Source: an uncultured Chitinophagaceae bacterium
Lineage (GTDB): Bacteria; Bacteroidota; Bacteroidia; Chitinophagales; Chitinophagaceae
Length of the DNA: 15,500 nucleotides
Direction of reading: 5' to 3'
NCBI GenBank assembly: GCA_946885665.1
Contig: CAMPGT010000068.1
Span: 1 to 15,500 of the forward strand
Below the pieces are notes generated by a model. It made no database searches. It was not told where the DNA came from and saw nothing but the letters and a program-made list of their open reading frames with translations. Below, in pieces: positions 1 to 5,813 of this stretch; position 1 is the stretch's first letter, and the number at the start of each line of letters is the position of its first letter. The translations under genes were made by a program, and so were the position numbers.

Positions 1-8
1 AAGGGCAA

Positions 9-55
9 CTGTATCCCCCGCTGGCGGGGGTGGCGCGAAGCGCCGGGGGTGGACC
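9..55 (+). repeat. Interspersed GC-rich palindromic repeat, copy 1
   Basis: This 47-base element has three parts. The first is a 6-bp hairpin (CCCCCG at 15-20, CGGGGG at 25-30, loop CTGG). The second is a hairpin with 5-bp arms GGCGC and GCGCC (32-36 and 40-44, loop GAA). The third is a GGGGGTGGACC tail (45-55). The CCCCCG at 15-20 could instead pair with CGGGGG at 44-49, enclosing the middle hairpin. The same element occurs in reverse orientation at 2064-2112, with near-identical outer parts and a different but still self-complementary middle stem. It lies in the 102-base stretch before the hydrolase gene, which otherwise shows only a short ACGAA/TTCGT inverted repeat near 79-91. Structure and recurrence are seen directly. 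That it is a REP-like dispersed element is inferred. Confidence 0.75.
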
Positions 56-102
56 AGCAAAGCCCCAAGCCCTGCATCACGAATTTTTCGTAAATTTCCA
101 TC

Positions 103-990
103 ATGCAAGCAGGGCGGCTTCTGGCGCTACTATTACTGGTGGCTTTCATCTCTATTTCAGGTTGCAGAAAACATACATCAGGCGCGATCCTTGATCCGCC
201 CGGAACCGACACCGTTTCCGTCAATCCCACAAACCCTGCCACCCCCCCTGAAGATTCGGTTTCATTACCCGTTACCTATAACCAGGTTGGCATACATGTG
301 AATATCGGAAAAAATGTAGGCGGCTTTTATGAAGCATTGCCACCATCGTACGACAGCTCCTCGAACAAATTTCCCCTCCTGCTTTTTCTCCACGGCGGCG
401 GCGAACTTGGCGACGGCAGCAGCGATTCGCTTCCCCTGCTGCTTAAAAATTCGCTAACAAAAAGATTGTACGAAAAAACTCTCCCCCTTGCATTCACGGT
501 TAACGGTCATGACTTCTCATTCATCGTCATCAGTCCCCAATTTAAAAAATGGCCAACAGTTGAAGACGTTCACGACGTGATGGAATATGCGTTAAAGAAC
601 TACCGCGTCGACAGTTCGCGCATCTACTTATCGGGATTAAGCATGGGTGGCGGCGTTACTTGGGAATATGCCGGCTCTAAGTATGGCAAATCGCTCGCTG
701 CTATCGTTCCCATCTGCGGCGCCTCATGGGCCGACAGCGCCGTTGCCCGGCAGATAGCGAAAAACGAAGTACCCGCATGGGCATTTCACAACGAGGGTGA
801 CCAGGTTGTAACGGTAAATTCTACGAAGCGCTATGCGCGATTGATCAATGCTGAAAATCCCCCTGTACCCGTTCGTGTCACTTATTGGGAAAGCACCGCC
901 CATGATGCATGGACAAAAGCCAGCGACCCGGAATACAGGGAAGAAGGAAAGAATATGTACGAGTGGATGTTACAATTTGTTCGTGAATAG
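103..990 (+). CDS. Lipoprotein alpha/beta hydrolase (COG4099 / PHB-depolymerase-like esterase)
   Basis: The 295-residue product is a predicted lipid-anchored serine esterase. The N-terminus has a hydrophobic stretch (residues 6-20) and a lipobox I-S-G-C with Cys21 as the lipidated residue, which supports the start at 103. A low-complexity Pro/Thr linker (about 30-55) precedes the catalytic domain. The domain carries an oxyanion-hole HGGG (97-100), the nucleophile elbow G-L-S-M-G (Ser180), a probable acid Asp233 in a GDQVV context, and a probable His267 in a TAHDAW context. These blocks, with the ISPQ and PICG segments, match the family annotated as 'predicted peptidase' COG4099, related to feruloyl esterases and PHB depolymerases. 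The substrate is unknown; acyl or polysaccharide ester cleavage is more likely than peptide cleavage. The residues after Cys21 (RKHTS) are basic, unlike the acidic lipoprotein export signal reported in Bacteroidota, so the protein may stay periplasmic (inference). It is monocistronic and converges on minus-strand genes. Confidence 0.88.
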   Translation: MQAGRLLALLLLVAFISISGCRKHTSGAILDPPGTDTVSVNPTNPATPPEDSVSLPVTYNQVGIHVNIGKNVGGFYEALPPSYDSSSNKFPLLLFLHGGGELGDGSSDSLPLLLKNSLTKRLYEKTLPLAFTVNGHDFSFIVISPQFKKWPTVEDVHDVMEYALKNYRVDSSRIYLSGLSMGGGVTWEYAGSKYGKSLAAIVPICGASWADSAVARQIAKNEVPAWAFHNEGDQVVTVNSTKRYARLINAENPPVPVRVTYWESTAHDAWTKASDPEYREEGKNMYEWMLQFVRE

Positions 991-1009
991 ATATTGTGGC
1001 GTTTTATCA

Positions 1010-1132
1010 TCACATCCATATATCCATCGTGGGATCTTCAATATGCTTATCATCAGCCAAATACTGAACATAAATTATTGCAACTGCGGCAACTGTACCA
1101 ATCAGTGCTGCCGCCAATAATATCTTCTTCAT
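1010..1132 (-). CDS. Small single-helix membrane peptide, 40 aa, unknown function
   Basis: This minus-strand reading frame begins with ATG at 1132 and ends with TGA at 1010. It encodes 40 residues. The N-terminus is MKKILLAAALIG, followed by a continuous Ala/Val/Ile stretch to about residue 22. An acidic, polar tail follows (YLADDKHIEDPTMD), ending in IWM. The layout of two lysines, one transmembrane helix or uncleaved signal, and a charged tail is what a genuine small membrane protein looks like and is unlikely by chance in a 193-base gap. A candidate -7 box (TACCTTGG) lies 34 bases upstream of the start. The frame follows the PepSY gene on the same strand (51 bases downstream of its stop), so it could also be the last gene of that iron-uptake operon. 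It ends 19 bases beyond the stop of the convergent hydrolase gene. I do not recognise a family. It could be a chance frame. Confidence 0.45.
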   Translation of the reverse strand: MKKILLAAALIGTVAAVAIIYVQYLADDKHIEDPTMDIWM

Positions 1133-1166
1133 ACAGGGAATTTGTTTTATACAGGCAATCGTTGTG

Positions 1167-1174
1167 CCAAGGTA
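1167..1174 (-). promoter_or_regulatory. Candidate -7 promoter box for the 40-aa gene
   Basis: Read on the minus strand the bases are TACCTTGG, one mismatch from the Bacteroidota -7 motif TAnnTTTG. The box is followed by CACAA and lies 34 bases upstream of the ATG at 1132. A TTTG sits upstream at 1192-1189, but with 14 bases between the elements it is closer than the usual spacing of about 19-21, so the -33 match is poor. The call is tentative. Confidence 0.25.
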
Positions 1175-1183
1175 CACAATAAG

Positions 1184-2416
1184 TTAGGCAAATTGCTCTT
1201 GTTTTGCGACCAAAATTTTACGGGGCTTCTTTTTCGTTTTCTTCATCTTGTTCAGCCAGATGATCGTGCCGGTAACCGGCAGGCTCGTGGCCATAAGGCA
1301 AACAAGAAAATAAATGATCTTGGAAAAAGTGCCGAATAGTTCGCCTGTATGTATCGCCTTTATCGAATCGGCAATTTTTACGTTGAGCGGCTTGCCCGAG
1401 AAGGCCTCGGCTCTCAGGATTTCCCCCGTATGGCGGTCGAACTGGAGCTTATCGGCGCCTGATATGGCAAAAAAGCCGGTTGCCGACTTACTGACCACCA
1501 CCGCCGCGTCTTTTTCTTCGGCTATTGTTAACCGCAAGTTGCCGGGATAGTTCAGTACCTTGTTGGTTTCCGACAACAATAATGACAGCGAAGCGGTGGA
1601 CGAGCTGGTTTCCGCATTCCCCGATGACAAAGGCTTCTCGCCCCTGCCCTTGAAAACCTTCGCGCCAAGCACATCGCTCATGCCGTTCCTGTACCATTCA
1701 AACGACCAGCACAAACCGGTAAGCGCCATGATCAATAATATCAGGAACGAGTAAAATCCCAGGGCGTAATGAAGGTCGTGATTGATCCTTTTCCAGCCGG
1801 CTTTCGTTTTGATCGTGACGCCCTGTTTCCAGTTCCTGAGCCTCGCCGGAAACCACAGCACCAATCCCGAAATGATCATGATCACGAATATGATGGTTGC
1901 AATGCCCACGATGATCCTTCCGACCGAATTTTCGAGCATCAGCCAACGGTGCATTCGCATCACCCTGGTAAAGAATTCGCTGGTTGCGCCGCCCTGTGCG
2001 CCTGCTATTTCGGCGGTGTACGGATTAATGAAATAGCTTTTGGGTCTTGAAGGTTTTTTTTCGGGTCCACCCCCGTCGCCTCCGGCGACACCCCCGCCAG
2101 CGGGGGATGCAGCGTCCTTCACTTCCTTTTTCACCCCAATCTGCCAGTTCATCGTCTCATCCCCCGGAACCAAAACAGAACTGACCTTCCCTCTCAATTT
2201 TTGTTCAATACGCGCACCAATGGTATCGGCAGGTAATAATTTCTCACCCGGCTTCACATCTGCATAATATTTTTCCGGCTCCAGCCATCTCTCGATCTCA
2301 CTTTTGAAGGTATAGACGGTGCCGCTGGCGCAAACCAGGAACAGCACCACTCCGCTGGCCAGTCCGAGCCACAGATGTATCTTATTAAATGCCTTTCTAA
2401 TGCTTTTCCTGTTCAT
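1184..2416 (-). CDS. PepSY-type inner-membrane protein (PiuB/FoxB-like, iron-siderophore utilisation)
   Basis: The 410-residue product is an inner-membrane protein of the PepSY-associated TM helix family. It shows four hydrophobic helices: about 16-37, 166-190, 217-239 and 367-388. A large periplasmic loop lies between the first two. Conserved-type histidines sit at or near the helices: His14 (IHLWLGL), His156 (MRMHRWL), His213/His216 (INHDLHYALG) and His356 (AIHTGELFG). The C-terminus is Lys-rich and probably cytoplasmic. Studied members such as Pseudomonas FoxB bind haem and help release iron from siderophores, so a siderophore-iron reductase role is likely. The gene starts 9 bases after the TonB receptor stop on the same strand, so they are almost certainly co-transcribed. 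Residues 102-118 (Ala/Gly-rich) are encoded by an inserted palindromic repeat, followed by an A8 tract. Substrate and haem binding are inferred, not visible. Confidence 0.88.
   Translation of the reverse strand: MNRKSIRKAFNKIHLWLGLASGVVLFLVCASGTVYTFKSEIERWLEPEKYYADVKPGEKLLPADTIGARIEQKLRGKVSSVLVPGDETMNWQIGVKKEVKDAASPAGGGVAGGDGGGPEKKPSRPKSYFINPYTAEIAGAQGGATSEFFTRVMRMHRWLMLENSVGRIIVGIATIIFVIMIISGLVLWFPARLRNWKQGVTIKTKAGWKRINHDLHYALGFYSFLILLIMALTGLCWSFEWYRNGMSDVLGAKVFKGRGEKPLSSGNAETSSSTASLSLLLSETNKVLNYPGNLRLTIAEEKDAAVVVSKSATGFFAISGADKLQFDRHTGEILRAEAFSGKPLNVKIADSIKAIHTGELFGTFSKIIYFLVCLMATSLPVTGTIIWLNKMKKTKKKPRKILVAKQEQFA
2064..2112 (-). repeat. Interspersed GC-rich palindromic repeat, copy 2 (inside the PepSY gene)
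   Basis: Read on the minus strand, this 49-base element matches copy 1 (9-55) in its outer parts: CTGCATCCCCC against CTGTATCCCCC at one end, and the same CGGGGGTGGACC tail at the other. On the plus strand the outer hairpin is CCCCCG (2091-2096), loop CCAG, CGGGGG (2101-2106). The middle hairpin is GTCGCC (2075-2080), loop TCC, GGCGAC (2084-2089). The middle stem differs in sequence from copy 1 yet stays perfectly paired. The element lies within the PepSY coding sequence and is translated as residues 102-118 (AASPAGGGVAGGDGGGP), which read as a flexible linker in the periplasmic loop. Confidence 0.8.
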
Positions 2417-2425
2417 GCTATGATA

Positions 2426-4822
2426 CTAAAACTTATAATTTACCGTGGCCATGAATTGCCGCGGGGCGATTGGGTTGATGCTGTAATTTTCGTGAACATA
2501 ATAGTTGAGCGTATTGGTGAGGTTCGACACCCTGGCCAATACCGACAGGTTCTTGCTGAAGCAAAATCCTGCAGAAATATCCGCGGTTGTAAAGCCGCTG
2601 ACGGCAATCAGCCTGTCGGTGGTTTCACCCGTGGCGGCGTCAACGATCGTGTTGTTCCATCCTCCAAAGCGTTTGCCGATGTAGAAAACGGATGCGCCGA
2701 TTTTCAGGCCTTTTAATGCATCGTTGCTGAATGTATAGAATGCGCTTGCATTGGCTGTGTTTGCCGGAGTGTTCACCAGCCTTTCACCTTTCACATAATT
2801 TCCTTTGATGAAATCAATATTGGTGAATCGCATTTTATTGTAACTGTACCCCGCCATTAAATGTAATCCCTTCACGGGTTCGCTTGTAACGTCGAGTTCC
2901 ACGCCATCGCTGGTAGTTTGCCCCACCAGAGCCTTGATAGATGGATCGTTGTTTTCGGAACCATCGGCCTTGAACGGCGCGGTTTGTGCCAGGTTGTTGT
3001 TGATAATGCGGTAAAAAGTGAGGTTGGCAGAAAGGAGCCCTTTAATGAACTCGTTTTTCACACCAAATTCGAATTGATCGATAATGGATGGGCTGAGTGC
3101 GTTGCCTGAAACATCAATGCCTTTGTTAACGCTGAACGAATTGGCATAGCTGGCGAACAGTGAAACATTGTCTACCGGCCTGTACACCACCCCGAATCTG
3201 GGTGAAAACGCTTTGTCGGTTTTCGATTCACCGAATGTTCTTTCGCCGGTGATAAAATTTAAAGAGTCGGCTTTCTGTCCGAGCTGGTAGGTCCACCTGA
3301 TGCCCGCCAGTAACTTCAGCTTCGGCGTCAGGGTGATGAGGTCCTGGATGTAAGCGCCCGCACGATTAACCGGCGTTTTCACGAGCCTCACCTGGTTCGC
3401 TTCCGGAATGTCGGTGCGCCTGGTGTATTTGCCCTCATCAAAAATGTTGATGGTGTCGTAGGTCTTCGGTTGGTCGTAACCGTAATTAGCGGTATAATAT
3501 TTTTCAGCATCGGCGCCGATGAGTACCTGGTGCTGTATTTTTCCGGTGCTGAATTTCCCGTTGAAGTTGACGCTGGCCGTCAGGTAATCTTCCATTGTAT
3601 TGGTTCTGCCGAGGGGCCTTACCCAGTCGCCATTTTCTTTTATCTGTATCCTTTCGGTCGAATAATAATCGCGGCTGTACGATTGGTAGGCGGCATCGGC
3701 CAGCAATTGCCAGTTGTCACTCAGTTTATGTTTGAGGGTAACGTTGGCGGTGGCTTGCTGCGTGGTGGCGCGAGCCCAGGGAACGCCCAGGAAAGTGGAC
3801 CGGCCCAACGGGGAGATGTACTTACCGTCTACTGAACCTATCCCGAAGTCGGGTGTAAAATGATGTTTAAGGTAATCGCCTTCCACAAGCAGTTCGGTTT
3901 TTTGTCCGAGCCTGAACAAAAAGGAAGGGTTGATGTAGTACCTGTCCGAATGCACGTTCTCGCGGTAGCTGTCCGCGGTTTCGAAGGTGCCGTTCACCCG
4001 GTAGGCGATATTTGTCGATAACGGGCCGTACACATCGAAGGCGGGTTTCAAAAAGCCATAGCTTCCGCCTCTTACACTTACCTCGCCACCGGACCTGAAT
4101 TTCGGTTGCTTGGTGACCAGGTTGATAATGCCGCCCGGCGCAACATTGCCGAATAATATGGCGGCACTTCCTTTTAACACCTCAACTCTTTCGAGCGAAC
4201 TCATTTCGGGCATCGCCCCCGAATTGATCCTGGTGCCATTCTTGAAAATGTTTGTCGCGCCCAGCGAATAGCCGCGGGCCGAAAAGCTTTCCTGTGTGCT
4301 GCCCCTCGTGGTGGACAGGTAAACACCGTTCACATTTTTTACGACGTCGCTCAGGCGGTTGGACTGCTGGTCGCGGATCACCGACTGGCCGATGACGGCG
4401 GTGGCCTGTGGAAGATCCATCGGGTCGATGCCTGCCTTACCGATCGTAAGCGGCTTTTGCTCCGGCCTTCTGCCGTCCACCACCACCTTTTGAAGGTCGA
4501 TCGTATTTTGCTTGATCTTGAAAAGTAATTCGGTAACCCTGGTATCTTCGACGGTAACATGCTCCTCAACGGTTTCCATTCCTGTATGAGAGATGAGCAG
4601 CAGCACGTCGCCCTCCGGCAGGTTGCGAAGCATAAACGCCCCGTTTTCGTTGGTAATTGTTCCTTTGTGCAGCGAAGGGACAGTTACGCTTACATTGGGT
4701 GCCGGCTGACCGTCTGAGGTGAAAACTTTTCCTTTAATGTTGCCGGTTTGTGAAAAACAATAATTTGAGAGTAAAATGAGTAGAGCTAAAACACACGTTT
4801 TCAATTTCGAAAGTTTTTGCAA
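2426..4822 (-). CDS. TonB-dependent siderophore receptor with N-terminal carboxypeptidase-regulatory-like domain
   Basis: The 798-residue product is an outer-membrane receptor that imports ferric siderophores using TonB energy. Residues 1-25 form a signal peptide (KLKTCVLALLILLSNYCFS core). Residues about 28-105 form a carboxypeptidase-D-regulatory-like beta domain common in Bacteroidota receptors. A possible TonB-box region lies near 108-117 (QKVVVDG). The plug spans about 135-240, with ARGY at 182-185, LERVEVLKG (210-218) and GGIINLVTKQP (230-240), typical of the ferrichrome-type siderophore receptor family. The rest is the 22-strand barrel, ending in a terminal Phe (YKF) as expected for barrel insertion. 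The specific siderophore cannot be read from sequence. The start is TTG at 4822, or TTG at 4804, because no in-frame ATG precedes the signal peptide; an ATG at 4833 is out of frame. The PepSY gene follows directly. I saw no clear Fur box in the 94-base divergent region upstream. Confidence 0.92.
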   Translation of the reverse strand: MQKLSKLKTCVLALLILLSNYCFSQTGNIKGKVFTSDGQPAPNVSVTVPSLHKGTITNENGAFMLRNLPEGDVLLLISHTGMETVEEHVTVEDTRVTELLFKIKQNTIDLQKVVVDGRRPEQKPLTIGKAGIDPMDLPQATAVIGQSVIRDQQSNRLSDVVKNVNGVYLSTTRGSTQESFSARGYSLGATNIFKNGTRINSGAMPEMSSLERVEVLKGSAAILFGNVAPGGIINLVTKQPKFRSGGEVSVRGGSYGFLKPAFDVYGPLSTNIAYRVNGTFETADSYRENVHSDRYYINPSFLFRLGQKTELLVEGDYLKHHFTPDFGIGSVDGKYISPLGRSTFLGVPWARATTQQATANVTLKHKLSDNWQLLADAAYQSYSRDYYSTERIQIKENGDWVRPLGRTNTMEDYLTASVNFNGKFSTGKIQHQVLIGADAEKYYTANYGYDQPKTYDTINIFDEGKYTRRTDIPEANQVRLVKTPVNRAGAYIQDLITLTPKLKLLAGIRWTYQLGQKADSLNFITGERTFGESKTDKAFSPRFGVVYRPVDNVSLFASYANSFSVNKGIDVSGNALSPSIIDQFEFGVKNEFIKGLLSANLTFYRIINNNLAQTAPFKADGSENNDPSIKALVGQTTSDGVELDVTSEPVKGLHLMAGYSYNKMRFTNIDFIKGNYVKGERLVNTPANTANASAFYTFSNDALKGLKIGASVFYIGKRFGGWNNTIVDAATGETTDRLIAVSGFTTADISAGFCFSKNLSVLARVSNLTNTLNYYVHENYSINPIAPRQFMATVNYKF

Positions 4823-4916
4823 AAGAAGCGCATGGCCGTCTTTACTGACTGCCGTTTCGGGAAAACCGGTTTATGAAATCGGGAAAAAATGACTCGCCAC
4901 TCCTTATTTTTAACAT

Positions 4917-5708
4917 ATGATACGTTTGGCAACAACCCTTATCCTGGCCATTGTTCTGGTCCTGCCACATCCCGCCCTTGCCTGGGGAAAGCTGGGCCAC
5001 AGGGTGGTAGGCGGAATTGCAGACAACCATCTTAACGCCAAAGCAAGGGCCGCCCTGAAGAAACTTCTCGGCAACGAATCGCTGGCGATGGCGGCCAGTT
5101 GGGCCGATTTCATCAAGTCGGACAGGGCATACGATTACCTCGGCCCCTGGCATTATATCAATCTTCCGAAAGGTCTTACCGAAAAAGAGGTTTACGCCTA
5201 CCTGGAAAGGGACACGGCCACGGATGTGTACACCCGGCTGAATTTCGTGATTAAACAGCTCAAAGACAAAAAGTTGCCCAGGGAAAAGCAGGTGTTTTAC
5301 CTCAAACTTCTTCTTCACCTGGTTGGCGACCTGCACCAGCCCATGCATGCGGGCCGGGCCGGCGACAGGGGAGGCAATGGCATCAGGGTGTATTGGTTCA
5401 ACAATTCGACCAACCTGCACAGGTTGTGGGATGAGCAATTGATAGAATACCAGCAGTTGAGCTACACGGAACATGTGGCCGCGATCAATTTCGCCACTCC
5501 CGGCCAGGTAAAGAAGTGGCAGCAGCAGCCCATACAACGCTGGATATTCGAATCGTACCAACTGGCGGAAAAGTTATACGACGAAGCAGCGGCCAACAAC
5601 AGGTTGGGCTACGCGTACGATTACCGTCACGTAACGAAGCTGAACGAGCAATTGCTCAGGGCAGGGATCCGTCTTGCAGGCGTTCTGAACACTATTTATG
5701 GCGCGTGA
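4917..5708 (+). CDS. S1/P1-type zinc-dependent nuclease, exported
   Basis: The 263-residue product is an exported single-strand nuclease of the S1/P1 (phospholipase C/nuclease P1) family. Residues 1-22 are a signal peptide ending in ALA, so the mature protein would begin at Trp23. That residue is diagnostic, because the N-terminal Trp of P1 nuclease is itself a zinc ligand. All nine expected ligands are present: Trp23, His28, Asp64, His79, His134, Asp138, His144, His168 and Asp172. The key block is HLVGDLHQPMH (134-144) and the last pair is in HRLWDE (168-173). Spacings follow those of fungal P1 (5 residues from Trp to the first His; 15 from Asp to His; 4 and 6 in the central block; 4 in the last pair). 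The family hydrolyses RNA and single-stranded DNA and removes 3'-phosphates, so periplasmic or extracellular nucleic-acid scavenging for phosphate or nucleosides is likely. It is divergent from the TonB receptor gene. Confidence 0.93.
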   Translation: MIRLATTLILAIVLVLPHPALAWGKLGHRVVGGIADNHLNAKARAALKKLLGNESLAMAASWADFIKSDRAYDYLGPWHYINLPKGLTEKEVYAYLERDTATDVYTRLNFVIKQLKDKKLPREKQVFYLKLLLHLVGDLHQPMHAGRAGDRGGNGIRVYWFNNSTNLHRLWDEQLIEYQQLSYTEHVAAINFATPGQVKKWQQQPIQRWIFESYQLAEKLYDEAAANNRLGYAYDYRHVTKLNEQLLRAGIRLAGVLNTIYGA

Positions 5709-5813
5709 CGCATGACGCTGAAGCAGGTTAAAGTTGAAAACGCATTAAATTAGTATGAGCGGTAAACACTTTTTATCAAATTTCTTTCTATTTGTAAATA
5801 AATTCCTAAACAC

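Noticed and set aside
1..102. GC-rich palindromes at the window start as a CRISPR repeat or terminator
   Set aside because: There is no spacer-repeat periodicity and no T-run after the hairpins. The second copy at 2064-2112 fits a dispersed element better.
848..1182. Plus-strand frames running over the end of the hydrolase gene
   Set aside because: They overlap the coding end of the hydrolase and the better-supported minus-strand 40-residue frame, and show no signal peptide or domain.
4823..4916. Possible Fur box in front of the siderophore receptor
   Set aside because: I looked for a GATAATGATAATCATTATC-like palindrome in this divergent gap and found no convincing match. Iron control is plausible but not visible.
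4842..5561. 239-codon minus-strand frame opposite the nuclease gene
   Set aside because: It lies entirely antisense to a nuclease with all nine zinc ligands, and its translation is low in plausible motifs and rich in His/Arg/Val, as shadow frames are.
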